11,116 bases of DNA, taken from contig JAQSVY010000018.1 in assembly GCA_029266935.1 (NCBI GenBank), forward strand, positions 1 through 11,116, in the 5' to 3' direction. Within the stretch, counting starts at the first letter, position 1; the number at the start of each line of letters is the position of its first letter. The notes beneath the pieces were generated by a model. That model was not told the DNA's origin, ran no database searches, and was given only the letters and a program-made list of their open reading frames with translations. Source of the stretch: Burkholderiales bacterium (lineage in GTDB: Bacteria; Pseudomonadota; Gammaproteobacteria; Burkholderiales; SG8-39). Shown here in pieces: positions 1-5,874 of the stretch. The translations under genes were made by a program, and so were the position numbers.

Positions 1-675
1 CTGGATGAACGGCACGTACATCTCGTCGGGCAGCGAGCGCTCCTTCGCGCTGACGATGCCGGCGGTGATGGTGTTGGAGAAGCCGAAGGGCGAGCCGATT
101 GCCGCGACCCAGTCTCCCGCCTCCATCTTGCTCGAGTCGCCCATCGTCGCCACCGGCAGGTTCTTCGCCTCCACCTTGAGCAGCGCCACGTCGGTACGCT
201 TGTCCAGGCCGACCACCTTGGCCTTGAACTCTTGCTTCGCGTCGGCGAGGCGCACGTTGACCTCGTCGGAGCCGGCAACGACGTGCGCGTTGGTGAGGAT
301 GTAGCCGTCCTTGCTGATGATGAATCCCGAACCGAGCCCCTCGCGCGGGCCGCGTTCGGGCATGTCGGGCATGAAGCGACGGAAGAACTCCAGCATCGGG
401 TCCTGGGGCGCGCCCTGCGCGCCGGGGGCACCCGGCGCCCCTGCTGCAGCGCCTGGCGCGGGCTTGCGCGTGCTGATCACCGCGACCACCGCCGGGCCCT
501 GCTTTTTCATGAGCGGGGTGAAGTTGGGCAGCGCCGGCGCCGCGCGCAGCGCTGCTTGCGGCTCCTGTGCCTGCGGCGCTGGCTTGGCAACCTCGGTCTG
601 GGCCTGGACCGGCGGTGATTCCGCGGCTCCGCAGGCGGCGAGGGCGAAAGCGGCGATGACGGCGATGGTTCTCAC
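1..675 (-). CDS. Do/HtrA-family serine protease, N-terminal part (runs off left edge)
   Basis: Envelope quality-control protease of the DegP/DegQ/MucD type, which degrades or refolds misfolded proteins. The visible 225 residues hold most of the trypsin-like domain: GSGFIIS at 115-121, catalytic His131 in TNAHVV, catalytic Asp162 in RTDVALLKV, then GDS (179-181) and GSPFGFSNTITAGIVSA (194-210). The catalytic Ser (GNSGG motif) and the PDZ domains would lie beyond base 1. The start is GTG at 673-675: a perfect AAGGAGG sits 4 nt upstream, and an in-frame TAA lies 12 nt upstream, so no earlier start exists. The N-terminus is hydrophobic and ends in a lipobox, LAAC (12-15), which suggests a lipoprotein rather than a soluble periplasmic enzyme; a type I signal cleaved near residue 25 is the alternative. 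A Gly/Ala/Pro-rich stretch (73-91) lies before the protease core, about where DegP has its LA loop. It is divergent from the lipoprotein operon. Family assignment is very secure; the orthologue name is not. Confidence 0.95.
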   Translation of the reverse strand, partial: MRTIAVIAAFALAACGAAESPPVQAQTEVAKPAPQAQEPQAALRAAPALPNFTPLMKKQGPAVVAVISTRKPAPGAAAGAPGAPGAQGAPQDPMLEFFRRFMPDMPERGPREGLGSGFIISKDGYILTNAHVVAGSDEVNVRLADAKQEFKAKVVGLDKRTDVALLKVEAKNLPVATMGDSSKMEAGDWVAAIGSPFGFSNTITAGIVSAKERSLPDEMYVPFIQ

Positions 676-679
676 GGAA

Positions 680-686
680 CCTCCTT
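680..686 (-). promoter_or_regulatory. Shine-Dalgarno site of the Do protease
   Basis: On the minus strand this reads AAGGAGG, a full anti-16S match, 4 nt before the GTG at 675. With the in-frame TAA that overlaps it, it fixes the non-ATG start of the protease. Confidence 0.85.
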
Positions 687-782
687 AGGGAACGCTAGGT
701 TTGAGCAAGAGACGCGCCCGGCCCGGCCATGCGCATGTAAAAGCGGCACGGCCCTGTAAGCCTTTCAGCGCATCCCGCGGAT

Positions 783-806
783 TTCCCGGGCGTCGGGCGC
801 CGGGAA
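783..806. repeat. Inverted repeat in the divergent spacer (possible operator or hairpin)
   Basis: TTCCCGG (783-789) and CCGGGAA (800-806) are perfect inverted copies separated by 10 nt. They lie in the 179-bp spacer (676-854) between the divergent protease and lipoprotein genes. The repeat could be an operator or a 5'-UTR hairpin for the lipoprotein operon, or chance in such GC-rich DNA. I found no convincing -35/-10 pair for either gene in the spacer. A GGAAC at 803-807 resembles an RpoE -35 box, but no matching -10 lies at the right distance. Confidence 0.3.
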
Positions 807-840
807 CGATTCGTGCGTCGCCGCGCGACATCGGAATACG

Positions 841-846
841 AGGAGG
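841..846 (+). promoter_or_regulatory. Shine-Dalgarno site of the small DUF4398 lipoprotein
   Basis: AGGAGG lies 8 nt before the GTG at 855. It selects that GTG over an in-frame ATG-like start at 813, which would put 14 charged residues in front of the signal peptide. Confidence 0.8.
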
Positions 847-854
847 TCGAGCCC

Positions 855-1166
855 GTGAGAAGCCTGCTCTGGACGATGGCCGCCGCGTCGCTCGCGGCCG
901 GCTGCACCACGACCGCGCCGCCCGAGGCCGAGATGAGCGCCGCGCGCTCCATGCTCACGCAGGCGCAGCCCGTCGCGTCGCAATACGCACCCGGGGAGCT
1001 GCGCGCCGCCCAGGCGAAGCTCGAGCGCGCCGAGGCGCTCTATGCGCGCGAGCAATACACCGACGCGCGCCTGCTCGCCGAGCAGGCCGAGGTCGATGCC
1101 AAGCTCGCCTGGTCGATCGGCGAATCGGAGCGCGCGCGCCGGGCGCTTGCGGAGGTGCGGCGATGA
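855..1166 (+). CDS. Small DUF4398 lipoprotein
   Basis: A 103-residue predicted lipoprotein of unknown biochemical role. Starting from GTG at 855, the N-terminus MRSLLWTMAAASLAAGC has a positive residue, a hydrophobic core and a lipobox, LAAGC, with the acylated Cys at 17. The residue after Cys is Thr, not Asp, so outer-membrane sorting is expected. The mature part is helical and rich in Ala, Glu and Arg. It matches DUF4398: a repeated pattern of small residues with YAPGELRAAQAKLERAEAL near residues 45-63 and LAEQAEVDAKLAW near 75-87. Its TGA overlaps the ATG of the next gene (ATGA at 1163-1166), so the two are probably translationally coupled. The next protein carries a second DUF4398-like region, consistent with paralogy. 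A structural partner role at the envelope is inference from this pairing. Confidence 0.88.
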   Translation: MRSLLWTMAAASLAAGCTTTAPPEAEMSAARSMLTQAQPVASQYAPGELRAAQAKLERAEALYAREQYTDARLLAEQAEVDAKLAWSIGESERARRALAEVRR

Positions 1167-2047
1167 GACCCCTGAACCTGATCTTGCCCGCCATTGCACT
1201 GCTGCTCGCCTCCTGCGCCGCCAATCCGCCGCGGAACCAGGCGCTCGAGCAGGCGCGCGCCGCGCACGGCGCCGCGCAGGCCGACCCGCACGTCTCCTCG
1301 CTCGCCGCGGGCGAGCTCGACCTCGCCACGCGCACGCTGAACGACGCCGAGCGCCTTGCGCGCGAGGGCGCGCCAGGCGAGTACATCAGCCACCGCGCCT
1401 ACATCGCCGAGCAGCGTGCGCGCATCGCGCGCGAGGCCGCCATGGCGCGCGCCAGCGAGGCCGAAGCGGACCAGGCGCGGCAGGAGCACCGCGCGCGGCT
1501 GGAGGAGCGCGCACGCGAGGCCGAGGCGGCGCGCGAGCGCGCGGAAGCCCTGGCGCGCGAGCAGCAGCAGAAGCTCGAGGCGATCGAGCAAGCGCGGCAG
1601 GCCGAGCAGTCGAGGCGCCTCGCCTCGAGCGAGCAGCTCGGCGCCGAAGTGCGGCGCCTCCAGTCGCAGCTTCCGGAGCTGCGCGCGCGCGAAGGCGAGC
1701 GCGGCTGGGTCATCAGCATGCAGGACGCCCTGCTGTTCGAAGCCGAGGGCGCGACCCTGCGACCGGAAGGACGGCGCGCGCTCGAGAATCTCTCGCGGCT
1801 GCTGCGGCAGCACCCGGACAGGAACGTGCTCATCGAGGGACACGCCGCCGGCGTCGGCGCAGACACCGCGCGGCACCTCTCCGAACGGCGTGCGCACGCG
1901 GTGCGCAACGCTCTCGTGCTGGGCGGCGTGGACGGCGAACGCATCGTGGCGCGGGGCGCCCCCACGGCGCTTGCGACTGCAGGCATCGGCGTCGACGTCC
2001 TCATCGCGCGCGAGCCGGGCGAAGCCGCCACAGGAGGCTCGCGCTAG
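1163..2047 (+). CDS. DUF4398 / coiled-coil / OmpA-domain lipoprotein
   Basis: A 294-residue envelope lipoprotein predicted to tether the outer membrane towards peptidoglycan. The signal peptide ends in lipobox LASC (Cys18). Residues ~25-95 resemble DUF4398, as in the preceding gene. Residues ~95-180 form a long Ala/Glu/Arg/Gln-rich coiled coil. Residues ~185-285 form an OmpA C-terminal domain: FEAEGATLRPEGRRAL (192-206), then IEGHAAG (224-230) and LSERRAHAVRNAL (239-251). The usual GHTD motif reads GHAA, so the Asp that binds diaminopimelate is Ala229 here; the conserved Asn ahead of the LS is also missing, while Arg243 is kept. Peptidoglycan binding may therefore be weak or altered. The start is ATG at 1163, with GGAGG 7 nt upstream and an ATGA overlap with the previous gene. 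It ends 19 bp from the convergent beta-barrel gene. Domain architecture is confident; function is inferred. Confidence 0.92.
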   Translation: MRPLNLILPAIALLLASCAANPPRNQALEQARAAHGAAQADPHVSSLAAGELDLATRTLNDAERLAREGAPGEYISHRAYIAEQRARIAREAAMARASEAEADQARQEHRARLEERAREAEAARERAEALAREQQQKLEAIEQARQAEQSRRLASSEQLGAEVRRLQSQLPELRAREGERGWVISMQDALLFEAEGATLRPEGRRALENLSRLLRQHPDRNVLIEGHAAGVGADTARHLSERRAHAVRNALVLGGVDGERIVARGAPTALATAGIGVDVLIAREPGEAATGGSR

Positions 2048-2052
2048 GGCAC

Positions 2053-2068
2053 GAAGGCCGGAGCCTTC
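2053..2068. terminator. Short hairpin between convergent genes
   Basis: GAAGGC (2053-2058) and GCCTTC (2063-2068) form a perfect 6-bp stem with a 4-nt CGGA loop. It lies 5 nt after the OmpA-lipoprotein stop and overlaps the stop of the opposing beta-barrel gene. No T-tract follows on either strand, so it would be a weak or non-classical bidirectional terminator. The placement is the main support. Confidence 0.35.
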
Positions 2069-2726
2069 AGAAGCGCGTGCCGAAGTCGGCGCGGAACTCG
2101 ACGTTGCGCAGCTCCCCGGGCGGGGCGGGCCAGTCGATCCATTCGCCGCTCACGAGCAGGCGCACGAAACCGCGCTCGCGGTGGAGGTCGAATCTCCAGC
2201 CGGCGCCGCCGCCGTAGGTGAAGCGCGTCATGCCGTGCGTGGGCGGCTCGGCGCCGCAGAACTGTCCCCACCACGGGTATATCCAGCAGCCGCCGGCCGA
2301 TGGCGGATCGATGTCCGGATCGAGATGCGCGGCGCCGACGTTTGCGGTGAGGAAGGGCGTCGAGCGCCCGGCGAGGAAATGCCACGTGGCGTGCAGCCGC
2401 AGCGTCCCGCGTTCCATCACGCCGCTCGAATCGAAACGTGCGCCGGCGTTGCCGGCGCCGGGCGCGACGGTGGCACGGTAGTCGATGGAAGCGATGGCGA
2501 TGTCGATGCCGAAGGCGAGGTAGTCGTTCAGGTGCTGAGCGTAGCCAAGGCCGATGCCCAACCCGGTGTCCAGGCGCGCCGAGGCGCCGCCCTCGAAGTC
2601 GTAGGTGCGCGAGCCGAGCAGGTGGGGCTGCAGGCTGTACTCGCGCAGGCCGGCCCGGGAATAGGTCTGGGAAAGCACATTTCCCGAGAGGAGAGCGAGA
2701 AGAACAACCCCTATGAACTGGTTCAT
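2067..2726 (-). CDS. Small outer-membrane beta-barrel protein
   Basis: A 219-residue predicted porin-like barrel in the outer membrane; its substrate is unknown. Residues 1-19 form a signal peptide with likely cleavage after VLS, although the n-region has no positive charge. The rest alternates polar and aromatic/hydrophobic residues in beta-strand pattern, with Gly-rich turns such as DTGLGIGLGYAQHL (53-66) and TYGGGAGWRFDL (170-181). The last residue is Phe219 in FRADFGTRF, the C-terminal aromatic recognised by the BAM complex. The size fits an eight-stranded OmpW/OmpA-like barrel. A Pro/Trp-rich loop (141-162) carries two cysteines, Cys147 and Cys157, which could form a disulfide, unusual in a barrel. 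The ATG at 2724-2726 overlaps the stop of the upstream transporter (ATGA) and has no clear Shine-Dalgarno, so translational coupling is likely. The barrel call is good; the subfamily is uncertain. Confidence 0.85.
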   Translation of the reverse strand: MNQFIGVVLLALLSGNVLSQTYSRAGLREYSLQPHLLGSRTYDFEGGASARLDTGLGIGLGYAQHLNDYLAFGIDIAIASIDYRATVAPGAGNAGARFDSSGVMERGTLRLHATWHFLAGRSTPFLTANVGAAHLDPDIDPPSAGGCWIYPWWGQFCGAEPPTHGMTRFTYGGGAGWRFDLHRERGFVRLLVSGEWIDWPAPPGELRNVEFRADFGTRF

Positions 2727-4003
2727 GCCGTTGCCAGCGCAGCGGCGCGGCCGCGCTCGATGTCGATGCGCCAGAGCAGCGCCAGCCCGATCACGAAGTA
2801 GATGCCCGTGGCGAAGATGCCCAGGCGGTGGTTGCCGGCGAAGACCCAGGTCACGGTACCGTAAGTGAGCGGGCCGAAGATGGCCGCGGTCTTCATCGCG
2901 ATTCCCCACAGGCCGAAGAACTCGGCCAGCCGTGCCGGCGGCGCAAGGTAGCCGACGATCGCGCGCCCGGCGGCCTGCGAGGAGCCCATGCACAGACCCG
3001 CGAGGTTGGCGGCGACCCAGAAGGTTTCCTTCGACTCGGAGAAATAGGCGGTGAGGATCATCACGATCCATCCCAGAAGGGTCACGGCAACCGCGCGGAC
3101 GTGCCCGATCGCGTCCTGCAGGTAGCCGAAGCCGAAGGCGCCGACGGCGGCGGTGATATTGACCACGAGGATGAGGAAGATGGTCTGCTGCGTGGTGAAC
3201 TTCATCGCCTGCTCCGCGTAGATGGCGGCGAGCGCGATGACGGTCATGATCCCGGCCTGGTAGAAGAGCAGGCAGAGGAGGAAGCGGCGCAGGTCGGCGT
3301 AGCGGCTCGCTTCGCGCCAGGTCCTGGCGAGGCGCTGCCAGGGGTTCTCCACCGCCTGCGGCAGCGCGCGCTCCTTCAGCATGGCGAAGGTCGGGATCGA
3401 GGCGAGGGCGAAGAACGCCGCGGTGATGAGCATCGTCGCCGGGACGAAGTGGGAAGCCGGTTCACCTCTTCCCTGGGACTGGGTGATATAGATAAGACAA
3501 ATGCCGAGTGCGGTGAGGCCGCCGAGGTAGCCGAAGCTCCAGCCCCAGCCGGAGACGCGCCCCATGGCGCGCGAGTCGGCGAGCTCCGGCAGGAAGGCGG
3601 CGATGAGGTTCTCGCCGAGGCCGAAGAAGACGTTCGAGACGATGACGAAGGCGAGGGCGATCGCCACCGCGCCGGGCGAGGCGAGGGCGAGGCCTGCCGT
3701 GGCGAGCACGCAGCCCACAGTGGTGAAGACGAGCAGCCGCTTCTTCGCCGCATGCGCGTCGGCCCAGGCGCCGAGCACGGGCCCGGCGAGGAGCACCAGC
3801 GCGTTGGAGACCGACAGGGCAGCCGTCCAGGCGAACGTTGCCCACGGTTTGCTCTCGGTTACGACCCCGACGAAGTAGGCGCCAAAGACCGCGGTGATGA
3901 CCACCGTGGTGTACGCGGAGTTCGCGAAGTCGTACATGCTCCATGCCCAGACTTCGCTCGCCTTGACGTCAGGCGCGAGGGTGCGGAAGGCGGAGGAGGA
4001 CAT
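2723..4003 (-). CDS. MFS transporter, UMF1 / Atg22-like family
   Basis: A 426-residue inner-membrane transporter. The N-terminal signature WAWSMYDFANSAY (19-31) is typical of UMF1 proteins, which are related to the yeast vacuolar effluxer Atg22. About twelve hydrophobic segments can be counted, near 31-48, 57-80, 90-108, 111-130, 154-173, 189-209, 240-263, 274-295, 304-321, 328-353, 362-388 and 394-411. A basic stretch after the second segment (DAHAAKKR, 82-89) matches the MFS loop 2-3 position. The substrate cannot be read from the sequence; amino-acid or metabolite efflux is only suggested by Atg22. The ATG at 4001-4003 is the first Met before the signature. The reading frame stays open far upstream, but that part is antisense to the ATPase gene. 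There is no good Shine-Dalgarno, and a TACAAT box lies 8 bp upstream, so the mRNA may be leaderless. The stop overlaps the barrel gene start. Confidence 0.9.
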   Translation of the reverse strand: MSSSAFRTLAPDVKASEVWAWSMYDFANSAYTTVVITAVFGAYFVGVVTESKPWATFAWTAALSVSNALVLLAGPVLGAWADAHAAKKRLLVFTTVGCVLATAGLALASPGAVAIALAFVIVSNVFFGLGENLIAAFLPELADSRAMGRVSGWGWSFGYLGGLTALGICLIYITQSQGRGEPASHFVPATMLITAAFFALASIPTFAMLKERALPQAVENPWQRLARTWREASRYADLRRFLLCLLFYQAGIMTVIALAAIYAEQAMKFTTQQTIFLILVVNITAAVGAFGFGYLQDAIGHVRAVAVTLLGWIVMILTAYFSESKETFWVAANLAGLCMGSSQAAGRAIVGYLAPPARLAEFFGLWGIAMKTAAIFGPLTYGTVTWVFAGNHRLGIFATGIYFVIGLALLWRIDIERGRAAALATA

Positions 4004-4011
4004 TGCGCGAG

Positions 4012-4017
4012 ATTGTA
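4012..4017 (-). promoter_or_regulatory. Candidate -10 box for the MFS transporter operon
   Basis: Read on the minus strand this is TACAAT, one mismatch from TATAAT, 8 bp before the ATG at 4003. Transcription would start within a few bases of the start codon, consistent with the missing Shine-Dalgarno. No -35 match lies 15-19 bp upstream, so this is tentative. Confidence 0.3.
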
Positions 4018-4057
4018 GTTGCAGGTGGTCCACCCCGCCCTCGCGTCGGCAATTCGG

Positions 4058-4063
4058 TATAGT
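4058..4063 (+). promoter_or_regulatory. Candidate -10 box for the ATPase operon
   Basis: TATAGT, one mismatch from TATAAT, ends 9 bp before the ATG at 4073. This again implies a very short or absent leader, and no Shine-Dalgarno is visible. The region where a -35 box should lie is a GC-rich run with no match, so an activator would be needed if this promoter is real. Confidence 0.35.
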
Positions 4064-4072
4064 GCTGATTCC

Positions 4073-5869
4073 ATGCAAGAAGCAGTGAAAGCAGGGAGTA
4101 TCGAGCGACGCCTGGTGCTTGGCGAGCTGCTCGACTGGCTGGTCGAGGACGGGCTGGCCGACCCGGAAGTGGCGAGGACGTTCAAGAAGGAGCGTCGCTA
4201 CTATAGGGGCGCGGTGCATCCGCTTGCGGTGGTCGCCGAGCAGAAGTGGAAGTCGGGCAACAAGGTCCTCGACCTCGACATGCTCTCGCAGTGGCTCGCC
4301 AAGCGGGTCGGCTTCGAGTACTTCCCCATCGACCCGCTGAAGATCGACTTCACCGGCGTCACCGAGGTGATGTCCTCGGCCTACGCGACGCGCTTCCGCA
4401 TCCTGCCGGTGGCGGTGACGGCGAAGGAAGCGGTGATCGCCACCGCCGAGCCCTATGTGCGCGAGTGGGAGCCGGAGATCGCGCGCATGAGCAGGCGCGC
4501 CATCCGACGCGTCATCGCCAACCCGCTCGACATCGAGCGCTACCAGGTCGAGTTCTACAACCTCGCGAAGTCCGTCAAGGGCGCGAACAAGAACAACACC
4601 GGCGGCTCCGGGCTCTCCAACTTCGAGCAGCTGGTCGAGCTCGGCAAGATCGGCGACAAGCTCGACGCGAACGACGTGCACGTCGTGCGCATCGTCGATT
4701 GGCTGTGCGAATACGCCTTCGAGCAGCGCGCGAGCGACATCCACGTCGAGCCGCGCCGCGAGCAGGGCATCGTGCGCTTCCGCATCGACGGCGTACTGCA
4801 CCAGGTCTACCAGATCCCGCCGGGGGTGCTTGCGGCGATGACCAGCCGCCTCAAGATCCTCGCGCGCATGGATGTGGTGGAGAAGCGCCGGCCGCAGGAC
4901 GGGCGCATGAAGACGCGCACCGCCGAGGGCCGCGACATCGAGCTGCGACTGTCGACGCTGCCGACCGCCTTCGGCGAGAAGCTGGTGATGCGCATCTTCG
5001 ACCCGGAAGTGCTGGTGCGCGACTTCAAGGAACTCGGCTTCTCGGAGGACGACCACAGGCGCTGGGTGGAGATGACCGACCGGCCCAACGGCATCGTGCT
5101 GGTGACCGGGCCCACCGGCTCGGGCAAGACCACCACGCTCTACTCGACGCTCAAGACACTCGCCACGCCGGAAGTGAACGTCTGCACCATCGAGGACCCG
5201 ATCGAGATGGTCGAGCCGGCGTTCAACCAGATGCAGGTGCAGCACCAGATCGACCTCGGATTCGCCGACGGGGTGCGGGCGCTCATGCGCCAGGACCCCG
5301 ACATCATCATGGTGGGCGAGATCCGCGACCTCGAGACCGCCGAGATGGCGGTGCAGTCCGCGCTCACCGGCCACCTGGTGCTCTCCACGCTCCACACCAA
5401 CGATGCTCCCAGTGCCGTAACCAGATTATTGGAATTGGGAGTGCCGGCGTACCTCCTCAACGCAACGCTGAACGGCATCATGGCGCAGCGCCTGGTGCGC
5501 ATGCTCTGTCCGCACTGCAAGCAGAAGATCGAGCCACACCGGACCGAAGACGAGGCGGCGTGGGAGGCGCTGGTCGCGCCGTGGAAGTCGAACAGGCCCG
5601 GCGAGATCTACAAGCCGGTCGGCTGCCTCGAGTGCCGCATGACCGGCTACCAGGGGCGCATCGGCATCTACGAGACGCTGCTGTTCTCGCCTTCCATCAA
5701 GGAGCTTGTTTCGAAACAGGCGAGCGCACAGGCCATCCGCGAGCAGGCTTTCAGGGAAGGCATGAAACCGCTGCGCATCAGCGGCGCCATGAAAGTCGCC
5801 TCCGGGCTCACCACCGTCGGCGAGATCCTCAAGGTCGCGCCGCCGGTGCGCGACGGCGCCGTCCGCTAG
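4073..5869 (+). CDS. GspE/PilB-type secretion or pilus ATPase
   Basis: A 598-residue hexameric cytoplasmic ATPase that powers pseudopilus or pilus assembly. Residues ~10-160 form an MshEN/GspE N-terminal region: LGELLDWLVEDGLAD (16-30), then a second repeat-like unit ending GFEYFPIDPLKIDF (80-93). The N2 domain has ASDIHVEPR (220-228) and FRIDGVLHQVYQIP (236-249). The C-terminal motor has Walker A GPTGSGKT (346-353), the Asp box CTIEDPIE (371-378), Walker B DPDIIMVGEIRD (408-419) and the His box STLHTND (438-444). A zinc-binding tetracysteine pair, CPHC (479-482) and CLEC (518-521), is typical of GspE/PilB and absent from the retraction ATPase PilT. ATG 4073 is preferred over an in-frame TTG at 4019. 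No other type II or type IV pilus gene is in the window. A PAS-GGDEF-EAL gene follows 5 bp downstream. MshEN domains can bind c-di-GMP, but the motif here is imperfect. Confidence 0.95.
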   Translation: MQEAVKAGSIERRLVLGELLDWLVEDGLADPEVARTFKKERRYYRGAVHPLAVVAEQKWKSGNKVLDLDMLSQWLAKRVGFEYFPIDPLKIDFTGVTEVMSSAYATRFRILPVAVTAKEAVIATAEPYVREWEPEIARMSRRAIRRVIANPLDIERYQVEFYNLAKSVKGANKNNTGGSGLSNFEQLVELGKIGDKLDANDVHVVRIVDWLCEYAFEQRASDIHVEPRREQGIVRFRIDGVLHQVYQIPPGVLAAMTSRLKILARMDVVEKRRPQDGRMKTRTAEGRDIELRLSTLPTAFGEKLVMRIFDPEVLVRDFKELGFSEDDHRRWVEMTDRPNGIVLVTGPTGSGKTTTLYSTLKTLATPEVNVCTIEDPIEMVEPAFNQMQVQHQIDLGFADGVRALMRQDPDIIMVGEIRDLETAEMAVQSALTGHLVLSTLHTNDAPSAVTRLLELGVPAYLLNATLNGIMAQRLVRMLCPHCKQKIEPHRTEDEAAWEALVAPWKSNRPGEIYKPVGCLECRMTGYQGRIGIYETLLFSPSIKELVSKQASAQAIREQAFREGMKPLRISGAMKVASGLTTVGEILKVAPPVRDGAVR

Positions 5870-5874
5870 GCATC

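Noticed and set aside
406..456. Gly-Ala-Pro repeat in the protease as a collagen-like domain.
   Set aside because: It is only about 18 residues and irregular; a flexible loop or linker explains it.
701..741. TTGAGC and TGTAAA as a plus-strand promoter for the lipoprotein operon.
   Set aside because: The spacing is about 29 bp, far from the 16-18 bp needed, and the -10 is poor.
803..835. RpoE-type promoter (GGAAC ... TCGGA) for the lipoprotein operon.
   Set aside because: The spacing is 23 bp, too long, and the -10 half does not match well.
701..1162. Long N-terminal extension of the OmpA lipoprotein frame.
   Set aside because: It overlaps the DUF4398 lipoprotein in another frame and would bury the signal peptide; the ATG at 1163 has a ribosome site and a lipobox.
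4004..5395. Upstream open extension of the MFS transporter frame.
   Set aside because: It is antisense to the ATPase gene and has no homology-like pattern; the UMF1 signature begins 18 residues after the ATG at 4003.
5707..5718. Perfect 12-bp palindrome TGTTTCGAAACA inside the ATPase gene.
   Set aside because: It encodes ordinary conserved residues, occurs once, and has no promoter context; chance is sufficient.
4246..5874. Upstream open extension of the GGDEF-EAL frame through the ATPase gene.
   Set aside because: The translated stretch is Arg/Ala-rich shadow sequence of the ATPase gene. The protein proper begins at the GTG at 5875, with its membrane segment.
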